A stretch of DNA of 64,000 nt from Hypomyces perniciosus (Eukaryota; Ascomycota; Sordariomycetes; Hypocreales; Hypocreaceae), in the NCBI GenBank assembly GCA_008477525.1, contig SPDT01000005.1:2852001-2916000 (forward strand). Reading direction: 5' to 3'. Positions within the stretch are counted from its first letter, which is position 1, and each line of letters begins with the position of its first letter. The notes under the pieces were generated by a model that ran no database searches, was not told the DNA's origin, and saw only the letters and a list, made by a program, of their open reading frames with translations. Positions 49,288 through 61,328 of this stretch are shown here, one piece after another. The translations under genes and the position numbers were made by a program.

Positions 49288-50020
49288 AGGTTCAAAATGG
49301 TGGCAGCATTGACTCCGTTTTAATTGTATACTATATGACTTGACGATAATGAACGCCTTAACAGTTTAGAAACTTAAAATGGAAAAAAAGGAAGACATTG
49401 AATTCAAGATAAGAGCTCGACAGGACCCAGAATTTTCCACTGCTGCTTATGATCGCATGTGCTTAGACTGGTAGGCACCCTGAAATGGAAACCTTGGGAC
49501 AAAGCGTCAACGTTGTGTGATGGAATTCCCGAAGAGTACCTTGATCAGATTTTATCACTGACTGTGGAATCCCCTTGAAAATACTAGAAAGTAAGAGTCC
49601 AACAATTCTTATCTGTCGAGGTAAAGTCACAAGTAGCTGCTTGGGTCGTCACACATTTTTCTGAGGGGATCTTTAAGGCGATGATGCCCCCCGATCTGTC
49701 TTATTATCTATCTACCTATCTACCAAATCAATTGTGTGAGCAATTCCTGAACTGATTGTTATGCGAGTCTTCCGTGTGCGTTGCCGCAGATGTGAGATAT
49801 GCCTCTCACGTCTAAATCCTCCAGATTGTGAAGACTCCAGTTCTTGCGTTCCCATTCCTGCTTTCCCATTCTCAGAATCCAGCCGCAAGGTCACCAGGAC
49901 CTATCCCTCCAGAACAAGCAGGACAACTATGAGCTGTCCGGCCAGTTAAAATCCCACGGTGCAGAGACAGAAAAGAAAAACGTCCAGCAAATCCTCCATG
50001 TCAAGTTTCTACCAAGAGCT
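49288..50020. other. Intergenic, no gene seen
   Basis: Normal composition returns at once after the LINE target site. A tract at 49350-49436 resembles 29740-29825. The short frames near 49.7-50.0 kb overlap on both strands and lack motifs. Confidence 0.5.
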
Positions 50021-52716
50021 TTATGTCGCGCCAGTTGATTCTCTCAGTCGACATTGATGTCCTCCCAGACAGTGCTCACCACCGATCAATCTTGCCACCA
50101 GTGCTCGCCGCCATGGTCTGATCTGCCCAGTCCGGCTGGGCAGCATTGGCGGCTGCCGTGTACCCTCGGTCTCCGAGTACCAGCTACCAGGCATCTTTGC
50201 CTTTCCCGGGATCACGTTGTTATTCGCCATGTCGGCCGTAGGATCATTCTCCATTTCAGTTTCTTTTCCGGTTTCGTTGCCGATTTCTGTTTCTGTGTCA
50301 TAGACGCGGAACTGTGGGACTGGGCAATATGCCTCCTCCAAACCCCAGGGGTCACCGGAGGCTGCCTTGGTGAACGCATCAACCGGAAGAGTGTTGCCCC
50401 ATGAATCGGCTGGAGCACTGTAGTCCCAGTTATACTCTGGAGCTGCCATCTGGCTCCACGTCTCGACATTATCATTCTTGTCGCCTCCGTTATTCGTCTG
50501 GTCGCCTCCATTATTTGCCTGACCCCATGTGTCGACTCCATTGTTCGTCTGGTTCCACGTGTCACTCCCGTTGTTCGTTTGGCCCCATGTACCTCCCCCA
50601 GAATTCTGGTCGTTGCTCGTGTTGTTCCAATTGCCCCATTGACCACTGTTCTGCTGGCTGCCATTGCCGGCATTGTCGCCCCATTGGTTGCTTTGCTGAC
50701 TTTTGTTTGCCCAGGCACCAAGACTATTTTGCGGCGATATATTCCACTGCGGCGCGGAGCCCTGTTTTGAGCCACCGGCTACTGTCCTGTTGGAGCCGGG
50801 CCATTGTTGTGCGGGAGAGATGTTCTTGCCGTTCTGCTGGCCGGTATATGAGCCAGTGAGGTTGCTCAACGCAGATGTCTTCCGTGTATAATACGGATTC
50901 TACGTCTCGAGTTAGTAGCCTGTTCATGAATGAAACGCAGGTGGGGGGGTAAACCACAGACCTGACCGGTAGGTGCAACATTGTTATCTGGCTCTTTGTT
51001 CTTGCTACCTCTGCTCAAAGGAGGAGTGCCACCAGCCACTCCGGTGAGACTAAACGCCCCTTTTCCGCCGTTCTGGTTCGGGGCATATCCATGCCACTGC
51101 ATGGGATGACCACCTTGAAGAGGAGCACCTGGCTGCATCATTGGAGGGGCACCCGGTTGCATTTGAGGGGCTCCTGGAGGGGGACACATAGCATTCCAAG
51201 CCGTAATAGGCATGCCCTGCGTGATAGGTACATTCTCGTATCCCTGTTGCTGTGGCTGTTGCTGTTGCATTGGCATCACATTATTGAACCCATTGAAGTA
51301 TGGGTTCTGCGTCGGATGTTGCATCCCAACAGGAAGCGGACGCTGAGCCGAGTTTCGGAGCGGATAGAGAGGCTGGCCATGGTTCCCGTACACAGGGCCG
51401 TGATAGACGCGAACGATGTTGTGAAGTGAGTCGTAGTAGGCATTCGGCGGTGGATCCTCCGCGGTTTCAACCACACGCTCAGTCTGCACGACCTCAGCGC
51501 GGACAGGTGCAATGAAGTTGGGGCGGCGGACGTGAGGGCCAGGGTATGCCTCTGGATATTCGCCCTTTTTGCGGTTCCCGATTCTCTCGGGCTTCCTCAC
51601 AACCCTCACAGGGATGTCTTCTTCATCATCCGATGATTCCTCGACTTTCTTTGCTTGCTTGGCCTTGTTCTTCTTCTCGGCCACTTTGTTTTCTTGTTTT
51701 TCTTTGCCCTTCTCCTCGGGTTTTTTTGCTGTCTTCTCCTCTGCCTTTTCTGGCTCTGCTTTCTTCTCCTCTTCGGCCTTCTTCTCTTTGTCGGCCTTGG
51801 GAGGGTCTGGCTTCTTCTTAGCTTCTTCGGCTTTAGCCGGCTTCTCCTCCTTCTTGCCTTCTTTCTCTTTGACTTCGGTCTCCTTCTTCTCTTTCTTTTT
51901 CTCGGGACTCTTCTTTTTGGGTTTTTCCTCAGCCTCGCTCTCCTTTGCAGACTCGGATGTCTCGCCGTCCTTGACAGATTCGGACGTCTCCCCATCAGTC
52001 TCAGACTCCTCCACCTTTTTTTGTTCTTTTGCTTTCTTCTTAGGCTTCTTGGTTGGTGCAGGTTGCTCAGGGGCAGAATCGGTTTCAGTCCCCGAGGTCT
52101 CTGTCTCTGTCTCAGGCTCTTTGTGCTTCTTCTTTTGGCATATTTTGCCTTGCTTTTCAAGCTTCTGCCTTGTCTGGGCGCAGTCTTTGCACTGGCAGGT
52201 AGGGTGCGGCTCAGAGTCGTCTTCACTGTCCGTGCTTGCAGGCTTTTTGTGCTTCTTGGTCTTGATGACTTTGGTGGGTTTAGCAAGGACAGTCGACTTG
52301 TCTGATTCGGCATCCGAAGTCGTGTTAGAACCTGTGGCTTCTCCAGACGAGGTGGCATCGCCTGTAGATTCCGCCGAGGGCGCTTCCTCCGATTCGGATG
52401 ACGTGGCGGAAGTTTTCTTCAACGCCGACTTCTTCGGGGTCTTGTCCTCCTCAAATCGGACCCTCTTAATCACTTCCGCTATTTCGACATCGTTCTTTTC
52501 CTTCTTCGCGTTCTTGCTATCACCTCGGGGGTAGGTAATGGTGAGGGTATCCTCGCACGATTCATCGTCGGTGACCACATGGACCTTGACCAGGTCTCGT
52601 TTTTTTGGCCTTGGCTTTGGCTTTGGCTTGGGTGGTGGGCCAAGGATCGAGGGAATAGTGGCTCCGACGACCCATTCGCAGAAGAGCGAAGGGCCATTCT
52701 TCACCTTTGGCGCCAT
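50021..52716 (-). CDS. Low-complexity charged protein of unknown function
   Basis: Start ATG at 52716 (MAPKVKNGPSLFCEWVVG; the frame continues upstream only from non-ATG codons). Exon 1 is 52716-50962 and the intron 50961-50900 (GTCTGT...GTAG, phase 0). Exon 2 starts NPYYTRKTSALSNLTG. Order: a short conserved N terminus; a Pro/Lys run; the KRVRFEEDKTPKKSALKK motif; a CQCKDCAQTR..LEKQGKIC Cys cluster near residue 180; a Lys/Glu/Ser-rich disordered region of about 200 residues; a more ordered segment (YPGPHVRRPNFIAP...YYDSLHNIVRVYHGPVYG); Gln/Pro/Met repeats; then Asn/Gly/Trp repeats (TWGQTNNG, DTWNQTNNG). I know no function. The C-terminal frame is doubtful: at about 50190 the plausible protein switches frame (TAAANAAQPDWADQTM, stop at 50076), so a second intron of about 178 nt (50367-50190) or a frameshift is possible. 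Confidence 0.7.
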
Positions 52717-53131
52717 CGTAGATGAGATGACGGTGAAGCCTTTACGCTGTGGTTTCCATGGGTAAAACAAGGTTGAGCACTTGGGATGAATGGTTCATCA
52801 AATCATGCGAGGTGGTGTTCAGGGAAGGCCAGCCTATGCCCTGTGAGATTGGCAGATTTGGAAGGATCTTGTTCGCGAAAGATAGAAGAAAAACAAGAGC
52901 TAAAGAACTGAGGGGCCCTCTACCTCCCAAAAATAAAAGCGTGAATGGTGAAGGGTAGAGATGTAAGAGGGAGGTTGGGGGCGTGAGCATGTGAATAAAG
53001 GAGAGAGGTTCAAATTTTCCAGCTGGCTGCCACTCCGTCCCTTAGGTAACCAGCTCGACCAGACGTCCTCCAACAGCCATACAGCCATACAGCTATGCCG
53101 CTATCGGCTCTCCATTAACGAAGGAAAAGTC
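52717..53131. promoter_or_regulatory. Upstream region of the charged protein gene
   Basis: 415 bp between the 3' end of the dephospho-CoA kinase gene and the charged-protein start, both on the minus strand. AGCCATACAGCCATACAGC near 53080-53097 is a small tandem. No gene. Confidence 0.35.
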
Positions 53132-53956
53132 CTAGAGCTTTCCCTTGGCCACTTCTTGCATCTCCTCCCATTGCTTGTTAATCCTCACATTCTGCCAAAA
53201 CTTCCAAGCTGCCAACACCACCGCCAAAGGCGGGCATCCCAGCATCAACCACGACCACCACTCCGGACTCCCTCTCTTCAGCTTCGCCATCTCCTTCGTC
53301 AGCTGATCCTCCAAGTCCGTCTTCGATCCGTCATTCCACAGCACCACTCCTCTCCCATCCCCCCTGGCGGCACATCTCTTCGCCTTGACACGCACATCTG
53401 TCTGGCTCTTCACTCTATTGTCCGCATCCTCCCTACTCAAGTGAGGATCCCTCTCCATCAACCTCCTCAGCTGCGTCTCCGGTTCCGTCACAGCAACTAC
53501 CACCGTCACGCTACAGAATCTATCAAGCTTACTCTCAAACAACAGCGGGATATCCAGCACCACCGCCCAATAGCCGCGCAAGTAGCATCCCACCACCATC
53601 TTGAACATCTCCCACCGCACCGCTGGGTGCACAATCCCATTCAACACCGCCCTGTCCTTCTGTAGCGCCTCACTGCTGCCAAACACACGACGTCCCAGCG
53701 CAGGACGATTCAGCGGCCGACCTTTCCCATCAGGCCCGTCCTCGGGCATGGATTCTGAAGCGGTGAGGAGTAAGTCGGGGGTCGTTGGACCGAAATACTT
53801 CACGATGGCAGCGTAGCCTCTCGTGCCTGGCTCGACGACTTTGCGGGCGAGCACGTCGGCATCGATGATGGGCAGGGAGTGCGGTGGTGAGGAGAGTAGT
53901 GATGAGACGGTTGACTTGCCGGTCGCGATGGACCCAGTCAGTCCGATGAGAAGCAT
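53132..53956 (-). CDS. CAB5: Dephospho-CoA kinase
   Basis: 274 residues, intronless. It phosphorylates the 3'-hydroxyl of dephospho-CoA, the last step of coenzyme A synthesis. Walker A GSIATGKST is at residues 8-16. The IDADVLARKVVEPG block at about 31-44 binds substrate. LDIPLLFES sits in the middle, and the lid-type NRVKSQ arginine segment follows RDPHLSREDAD. A C-terminal hydrophobic helix (SWLMLGCPPLAVVLAAW, about 233-250) followed by a charged tail is usual in fungal CAB5 proteins and suggests membrane association (mitochondria or lipid droplets in yeast). A 10-15 residue insert rich in Glu, Pro and Gly (ASESMPEDGPDGKG) separates two core blocks. Length is normal for fungi. The ATG at 53956 directly opens the P-loop strand, so the start is secure. 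Confidence 0.93.
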   Translation of the reverse strand: MLLIGLTGSIATGKSTVSSLLSSPPHSLPIIDADVLARKVVEPGTRGYAAIVKYFGPTTPDLLLTASESMPEDGPDGKGRPLNRPALGRRVFGSSEALQKDRAVLNGIVHPAVRWEMFKMVVGCYLRGYWAVVLDIPLLFESKLDRFCSVTVVVAVTEPETQLRRLMERDPHLSREDADNRVKSQTDVRVKAKRCAARGDGRGVVLWNDGSKTDLEDQLTKEMAKLKRGSPEWWSWLMLGCPPLAVVLAAWKFWQNVRINKQWEEMQEVAKGKL

Positions 53957-55151
53957 TGTGTTGATATTTCTCGATGATTTTGCGTGAGGGCTTTACGAGG
54001 TGAAGTCGCTTTGTTCGAGAAGAGATGGAATGTCCCGGTAGGTGAACCTCGGCAATTAAAAGCACTGGCCAGCACAACAAGTGAACAACAGCGATATGAA
54101 CGAATTGTTCTCTCAAATATGATGGGAAGCCCCTTTGCGTTGAGAGTCAGCATTCAGATACATCCACGTCATAATGGTTGATACGACCTACCTTCTTCGT
54201 ACGCTTTCTTCAAGCCACTGGTACTATTTGACTTGTAGTGTAGAGCAATTGCACTTTAATACCGACGCCAAGATAAAAAGGCCCTCGGGATGAAAGGCTT
54301 TCTCTGTCTTTGTCTATCTCTTTAAATAAGGCAAGACAAAGAGGTTGCAGAGGAAATGTGTAGAATCAGCTGATAGAGCATGATAAGAGTTCATGCGCAA
54401 TGCAAGCCCCTCCTCCACATATCTATATCGTGGCTGGTTTGATCATTCGATCCTGAGTAAGCAGCCTACCCTGCAAACATAGAAACTGCAGGAAGTGGAA
54501 AATCTTCAAAGAACTCCATTAATGGTGTATATAGAATGGAAATGATTTTTTTCTACTATTATTTTGCTCACGATACATGACTTTTAATTAGGATCCTGTT
54601 TTTTAAGTATTGTTGAGCATGTAATGATGAATGCGACATGAGACTCATCACATTCATCAACAATCATCAGGGAGAGACAGAAACATTGGTCCGAAGGATG
54701 TTTCATTTCTCGAATGGCTCTACACCAGAAAACTATTCATAAGGTCTCAAAGCACTCAGTAATCCCCCCCAAACCTGAGTAACTGGCCCACCTGCGGCGA
54801 ACAGTGCTCATTCGATCGAAAGTCGATACTCAAACTAATGTATTAAAAATGAGCCTTAGCCCTGGAGTATTGGACAAGGGACATGGACCAACATCAAGCA
54901 TACCTTTGCAAAACCGGTGTCACTTTTCTGAATGCTTGCAGTCGTGAACGACTGAGACTGTCTGTGTTAACTCGGGTCCTCCAGGGAGGCAACCAGGGCA
55001 CTCTCTGCTTACCTTCAACCGCGGTGCGTACAAGTCACTGGTACGAATAGCAAACTCAACATTGCGTGCCTGTCATGCTGCCTTAGCAACCCAAGGTTCA
55101 CTTCACACCGCAAGCGTTTACACCTACTTGACCTTGTAGAAGACCCCCCAT
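53957..55151. other. Intergenic, no gene seen
   Basis: 1.2 kb containing the kinase promoter and the 3' side of the next minus-strand gene. ATGAT/CATCA-rich inverted stretches near 54620-54665 (GATGAATGCGACATGAGACTCATCACATTCATC) can form an imperfect hairpin. No open frame has features. Confidence 0.45.
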
Positions 55152-56535
55152 CTAGCTGGGAAGGCGGATGGCGTAGAACCAGCCCTCGTCGGTAACGTAC
55201 CAACGGCAATCACCGAGGTGGTCAATAGTAAAGCGGTTGCGCTGGGTCCAATTTCCGTCAACCTCGCGAACATAGTAGAAACGAGAAGGGTCATCATCCG
55301 AGGGTTTGAACTCTTGGGGTTCAAACAGCTTGTTCGAGTGAGCAAACTGGAGCTGTCGAACAGTCTCCTCTGCGGGGGTACGACCAAGACCAGAAACTTC
55401 GGGGATTTGACCACCATTATTACCTGCTATGACGGGGACGCCGCCGGCGCCCACACCCATCGGGGGGCCCGCCTGCATGTGCTGGAAGGGAGCCATCATC
55501 GGCTGACCGTTGATCATGACAGGCTGTTGACCCATGATGGGCTGTGGGACGCCAGCGGGCTGCTGGGCGACAACGTAACCAGGCTGGACGACGGGAACGC
55601 CAGCGACAGTCGGTTGCTATAGGGCGTTAGCATACGTTGGTGAACAAGATAAAATAACAGAGCAAAGCAAAACAAGAACATCAGACGAAGCAAAAAAGTC
55701 ACAACTTCGGTGCTGCCACTTGGCACACCACCAAACCAATCTGCCGCTATGTGTCATCTCGGCCAAGTAGAGTAACGAGGAGTTTGCAGGAGCTGCGGGT
55801 TCTACTTGCATAGTAGGTGTAGCCGTTGTGATAAAACGTCTTTGGCATGATCACGGTGGTGGTGGCAGTGTAGGCAGGGGCGGAAACAAACTGAACCGGG
55901 GGAGGAAGACCGACTTGAACGCCAGCAGGCACAAAGCCCCCGTCAAAGCGAGGAACATAGACGTGAGGGATCGGGCCAAAAGTCGTGTCCGGCACAGGCG
56001 GCTGGAAGTTGACGCCGGTGGGAAGAGGCGCCGCGTTCTGGTAGTCGGCAGCCATAGCGGGAGCAGCAGAAGTCAGGGGCTGCTGATGCGGGTGCAGATG
56101 CGGATGCGGAATACCGATAAAGGCAACAGGCGCAGGCAGATGGGGATGAGGGAAAGGATGGAAGCCGTGGATGGCGTTGTTGACGTTGACAAGATGAGGA
56201 GGTGCAAAAAAGTGAGGGTGGTGTGGTGCGGGAGCGAAGCCAGCTGGAAAGGCGCCTGGGAACGGTTGGCCAGGCAGCTTGACACTCTGGGTTGGGTCAG
56301 CAGACGTGTACCACTGACCGCCGCCAAGTTGAGGGAAGTTTTCAGGCTGGTTGTCCTGTTCCTGGCCGCTGGCCGCTTCAGCGCTGTTTCCTTCGGGTTC
56401 TGCGCCAGGCGAGGCGGAGGACGAGGTCTTGTGGTTGCCAGGGCTCTGGAAGTGCACCTGACGAAGCGGCTCTCCTCCGGTCTTGAGCCGTCGAGGGGTC
56501 TTAGGAGACTTCGGATCCGTTGCAGTCTCGGGCAT
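55152..56535 (-). CDS. Conserved Pro/His-rich protein of unknown function
   Basis: Start ATG at 56535 (MPETATDPKSPKTPRRLKTG). The best model has three exons: 56535-55806, 55746-55703 and 55616-55152, with introns 55805-55747 (GTAGAA...ATAG) and 55702-55617 (GTGACT...ATAG), about 412 residues. The small middle exon yields TADWFGGVPSGSTEV and keeps phase on both sides. The N-terminal two thirds are disordered: a Ser/Glu region, then His/Pro repeats (HHPHFFAPPHLV, HPFPHPHLPAP, HPHLHPHQQP) and a YHNGYTYYA motif. The last 60 residues look folded (RFYYVREVDGNWTQRNRFTI, then WYVTDEGWFYAIRLPS) and are probably the functional part. No signal peptide, membrane segment or known domain. I do not recognise a named gene. 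Confidence 0.75.
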
Positions 56536-57798
56536 TGTCGGCCTCTGAAAGAGGGGGAAAGCGAGAGGGACGAAGGGGGGGAGAACAGAGTTGAGTGTCC
56601 CTGGAGCTGGTTCCAGGAGACAAGGAGATGTTGATGTTTGAGTTGGGAGAAAGTTGAAGAAAGAAATCAGATGTTGTGTGTGGTGAGTTAGGGCACTGAC
56701 GGCTGCCAGACAGTTTATTCCATATGAGAACAGCTGGAACACAAAATTTTCCTCTCCTCAAGCCAGGTGTCGGAATCCTCGAGAAAGGGGGTTCCCTTGG
56801 CCAGCCCTGACAGACGATGCAGCTGGCATGACAACCGACCACCCATAGAGGGCATTATTTCACCACAACTCGAGAAAACAAAGCGTAAAGACGAAAATAA
56901 CAACCGAAAGAAAAATACAACCGAAAGAAAAATACAACACTCACTAATTGTTGCAGTGACCACGACTGTCCATCGTAAACCCACACAGACTGCTGTGGCA
57001 TCGAGTCTAATGGATCCTCATATTGCGTCCACGTCCACGGAAAACAAGGCAAGCACATTTTGCCGCAAAGCACTTTCGAGATGGTTTCGTTGCGTAGTTG
57101 TAGCTCACGGCTATGTCAGCTCGTTCTGGTGCGATGTGCTGTGACGGCTGGTGTATGTGTTGAGTTCAGGCAAGCAACGCAATTCCCCTGGGGACGAGAT
57201 GAAATGTCCCTCTTGAACTCAAGTTCCAGAGTCACGCGCTTTGGTGCATCCGTCCACTTTACTAGAAAAGGTTTGGATATCCCCCCTGTTCATGCTTCTC
57301 GAGTGTCGTTCTCTTTGTTCAGCCATCAGCTGCTTTTGAAACCCAAAAGCACCTTCGCCCATTATAGCAGTGCATGCTCACACGTATCGGCCACACTTGT
57401 GATCCAAGTCATGCTTACGCATTCTGGGAAACGAATCACCTCATCACTCCCATCATTCACCATTTCGCCATATAAAAAAACAGACATAATCCAAACTTCA
57501 AAATATTGAAGACCCGACGCCCCCCAACCTGTATGGTCTAATGCTCGCTGACCGGTTACCCGACATAATGTACACTTATTCATGGGAGGAGAGATCAATC
57601 ATCTATGACCACCAATGCTTCCAAACTCCCTCGACACATTCATAAGACCCGGCATGAATATGGAGATTGCCTTCTCCGCCCAGTCCTTCTTTTTTCCCCT
57701 TCATCCCCAAGACCTTTTTGCCACTCGTATGTAGTCGATTAATATTGGTGTGCTCACCAATGGCTGCCTCTTCGCGCATGTTGCTCGTTATAGTACTA
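56536..57798. other. Intergenic, no gene seen
   Basis: 1.26 kb. CGAAAGAAAAATACAAC occurs twice in tandem at about 56905-56938. The remaining frames overlap each other on both strands and are shadows or chance. Confidence 0.5.
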
Positions 57799-58570
57799 TT
57801 ATAGATTGTGTTCCGCCTCGACAGATTCAGGGATAGGGAAGAATGATCGCCTCACAATCTAGTCCATTCGTTAGTAACGCAATTAAATCGAGGCTCATGA
57901 AATGTTGTTGACTTACCGCCCAGACACAAGCCGCAGAGGCTACAAGACCACCAGAAACCATCATCGGCCGCACACCCCTCGTGCTCTTAAACAGCATACC
58001 ACTCAACGCACCAGCAGCAACAGTATTCCCCGCGTCGTGCTTGCCGCGCAGGTATCCAATGCCAGAGTTGATACAGTTATAGGTAATAGCGACAACACCA
58101 GCCGAGTTGCCCAGGAAAGGACCCCGCCTCGTCATGGCGTTCAGCATGGCATTGAGTCGCAACTTTGGAGGCTGGCCGGATGATTTTCGCAGACCCTCCT
58201 GGAATCCCCATGCACCTCCTATCGACAGCGCGGTCAGATATGTGATGCCCGTGCCGTAGCAAAGATCGTCTGTGAAGCCGCGGGAGGGCAGGACGGATTG
58301 GCCACCAGGCAGGTCAGACAGAACCGAATCCTCGAGCGTCAGGTACTCGAGTGTGTCCTTGTTCAAGCCGGCGAGAGGGTGCAATTGTGAAGGGTCCGCA
58401 AAGGCCGAGCTCTGAAGGAACGATTCTACACCTTGGCCCTGGGTGGGATCGAAGAGGCTGCTGTGGGAGGGAGAGTCTGATGAGCCGACCGTCTGGGGTT
58501 GCTGTGGCTGCTGCGGCTGCTGATGGGACGGCTTGTTGCCGCCCGTGAATGCGTTCCATAGAGACGACAT
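57799..58570 (-). CDS. TIM23: Mitochondrial import inner membrane translocase subunit Tim23
   Basis: 237 residues from two exons, 58570-57917 and 57858-57799. The intron has a GTAAGT donor, an ACTAAC branch and a TAG acceptor. It forms the presequence-conducting core of the TIM23 complex in the mitochondrial inner membrane. The N-terminal intermembrane part (1-100) is Gln/Pro-rich (HQQPQQPQQPQ), followed by the LAGLNKDTLEYLTLED segment typical of Tim23. The Tim17/Tim22/Tim23 domain (about 105-220) has GTGITYLTALSIGGAWGFQEGL, the arginine pair in TRRGPFLGNSAGV and the YLRGKHDAGNTVAAGALSG Gly-rich helix. The spliced C terminus is IVRRSFFPIPESVE. The frame extends to 58678 upstream, but MSSLWNAFTGG is the natural start. 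Normal length and intact. Confidence 0.92.
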
Positions 58571-60081
58571 GGCTTTGGCTGGCAGCGGAGGCGATACGAG
58601 ATATGGCGTAGGAATCGATGTCAGGAGGGGACGTGGAAGACCTGTCGCAACCGGAGGGTCAACGGCGATATCATACAACTCTCATCAGAAAATTTCGGGA
58701 GCAGCGCGGATGGCCCGTGCGCATCGAAGTCTCTGGAGTTCAAACTGAAAATTCATGGTCACGTGATTGAATATGTTTTTCACGTCGCGAGAACAGCATG
58801 AGCGAAAATGCCAATGGTTTGGCTCGAGAAATGGAGGAGCTAAAGTTTGCCCCAAGACAATGTTCAAATACGCTGTACTCTTCGTGAATGAGACGAGGTG
58901 AATTGGACTTTTTGTCTGTATTCCCAGCAAATCTAGTCCAGCAAATGCACTTTGAGCATCCGCCAAATTGAAGTTGGTTGGCAAATTTCCCCATGCCTGG
59001 GAACAACTGGACAAAATCAGGATGTCCAATCAATGGCAAGCCCATGTTCGCCAGAATTACCAATTACAAGACAATCACATTCATTATTCTTGTTGCTATA
59101 GAATACTCCGAGAGAGTAGAATGTTGAGAGACGCCCACAGTCACAATCCTCAGGAGTCGTCGACTCGCGGCTGATTAGGAAGACGTTTCACATGGTATTT
59201 ACTATTGGAGGCCGGGAACGGAAGGAAACCCACAGAGAAGTAGGATAACCCTCAGCAAGCCGCATTTGCGGAGCCGCCTTTGAGAATTATAAAACACATG
59301 ACGGTGTAGAATAACCCTTACTGATGATAGAGAAGAAAGGAAAAGAAAATCAAGAAGCTGGTTGCGGGAGAAGTATTTTATACTGCAAGTGTGGAGAACA
59401 AATCAATGGGCTATTCCGTTTCTGGATTGGTCAGCCACTGTCATTCGGCGCCGGAAGATCTTATTAGCCGTGTAGCCAGGGAACGGAAAAAGATGGAACA
59501 CACCAAGGCTTCTAAAAAACTACCCTACAAAGAATAAAAAAGTTTCAGTTGCAATTAGAAAAATACAGGCTTGATATTTATACGATATTAAGTTGATGAC
59601 TTTGTTTTATTTTTATTTTATTTTCTGCTTCTACATTTATAAATTAATATCGCTTGCGGAGGGTAATGCACTTTATCTCTTCTCTCTTTTCGGACTCCTG
59701 GTTGCCATGAATTCTCCGGGTGGGACTGGGATTGTTTCAAGAATTTAGCAGATCATAAATTGCTGTCCAACTCATGAAACTGATAAAACCAACCAATTTT
59801 TATTTTGTGAAAAATTTCCCAGTCTAAACCTATGCCATACATGTCCTTCCACGCCACCAATACGTGCCATCACTATGATAGTAATACTACAAGCAAGTTA
59901 CACCCCTATTTTCGTGCCGTTGTGCCGCCTCATGGCCCATGTGTTGCCTTGACCCCTGTGTCCAACCTTTTTTTGTCCCCATATTAGCTGGTTGCCCCCA
60001 TAGATACTCCGTATACTCGTACCAAAAAAATTCACCCATACAAACAAAGAGAAAGAAAATTGACTGTAATAGACCAAAAAA
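58571..60081. other. Intergenic, no gene seen
   Basis: 1.5 kb between TIM23 and the PQ-loop gene. AT-richer patches occur near 59.5-59.65 kb. The only frames (up to 114 codons) overlap on both strands and show no motif. Confidence 0.45.
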
Positions 60082-61328
60082 TCAGTGGTCGCGATTCGAG
60101 TCCGTCCGGTGAAGTAGTGGTCGCTGATCCCAAGCATCCTCCTGAATGCTCTGCTGGTCGTCATCAATGAAATCGTCGTCGAAAACTTCGTACTCGTCCT
60201 CCGTTTTGTACATAAAGTATTGCGCAAACACGCCAAAATCCAAAAACAGAGTGACGGCGCTGCCAGCCAGCCAACTAAGGTTGACGAGGATGTACTTGCC
60301 ATACAGCTTCCTCGCCTCCTCGGGCTCGCAGGTTTCTCCCCCGCAGCTCGGCTCGTATGCCATGATGGATAGGACATAGGTGATGTTTCCGAGGCAGGCG
60401 AAGAGGAAGAATAGCATGCTGAGACCCTCGGTGGTTTTGCGCCTCCAGTTCAAGATGAGCTGTGGCAGTCGAGAGGCGATGTAGGAGACAGCGCAGATGT
60501 AGCCGAAGACTTGGCCCAATGTGTTGAATTCGACGCCCCCGTCCCTAGCAGGGGCTTTGTGGCCGCTCGTGGCCTTCTCACCGAGGAACCACCCCGCGAT
60601 ACCAGCGGCGCAAACCATGACAATCACAATCGAGTTCCACAGGATTGTCTGCAGGGCGGTCGGTGGCGCTTGTGGAGTCCGCGGAGGTTCTGGGATATGC
60701 GACACTGCGGGCGAGAAGCCGGACCAGTCCGAACCACGGCGACCATGGTGTTCTATCCTAGCAGCAAGAAGCGCTGTATGCTCGTCTGGTCGACCGTTCG
60801 TTTTCGGTGCCGGGGGCGTTAGCTCGTCGCGCCATGTGAATCCGCGATAATAGAACAATTGCGCGAGGAGTACGAGATCGGCGATGGTGTAGTAAATCGC
60901 AAGGATGATCTAGGAGCAGACAAAGTAAGCTTCAACTTCAGAGTCGCGCGAGCGGGAGAGGGGAGAGTGAGCGTACCATGGTGGGAAGAACCCCTTGGAG
61001 AAACGCTCCCAGAATATTGAAGACATCTCCTAATAGCCAAACGATGATGAATTGGATCGAAAGGGCATCGGCGCTGCCTCGTTGGAAGTTTTGTATGATC
61101 TGCGGGGAGAAGACGACGACTGGCGAAAAAGTTAGCGAGCTGACTCTGGAGCGTCAGAACACAGACCAACGACGTCACTCACCCCAACAGGCAATGGATA
61201 TTGAGCTGAAGAACAAGAGGATTCAAGTCAGCAAAAGGAAATCCGTGTCTGACACTCCTAATTGCCTACCCGCATATGCCAGAGATGGCCTCGACATCAA
61301 GGTTGAAGGTCTGAGTTGGAGGCGCCAT
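60082..61328 (-). CDS. PQ-loop vacuolar amino acid transporter (Ypq1/PQLC2 family)
   Basis: Four exons, 61328-61270, 61205-61183, 61119-60977 and 60909-60082, 350 residues. All introns are GT-AG with matching phases; the 23-nt second exon codes SISIACW. Two PQ-loop repeats are present: VVVFSPQIIQNF (Pro-Gln at 33-34) and IASRLPQLILNW (224-225), each in a three-helix bundle around a connecting helix. That matches yeast Ypq1-3 and human PQLC2, which export cationic amino acids from vacuole or lysosome. A 90-residue cytosolic loop between the repeats (TPPAPKTNGRPDEHTALLAA) is typical of fungi. The C-terminal tail is acidic (DEYEVFDDDFIDDDQQS) and carries DQRPLLHRTDS, a possible dileucine-type vacuolar sorting signal. 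Conserved and complete. Confidence 0.88.

Noticed and set aside
51569..52534. 321-codon plus-strand frame (and 51606-52358, 51655-52305)
   Set aside because: Shadows of the Lys/Glu/Ser-rich minus-strand gene; Ser/Phe-rich and Arg-rich compositions are what the antisense and shifted frames must give.
55828..56634. 268-codon plus-strand frame
   Set aside because: Arg/Gly-rich antisense of the Pro/His-rich minus-strand gene.
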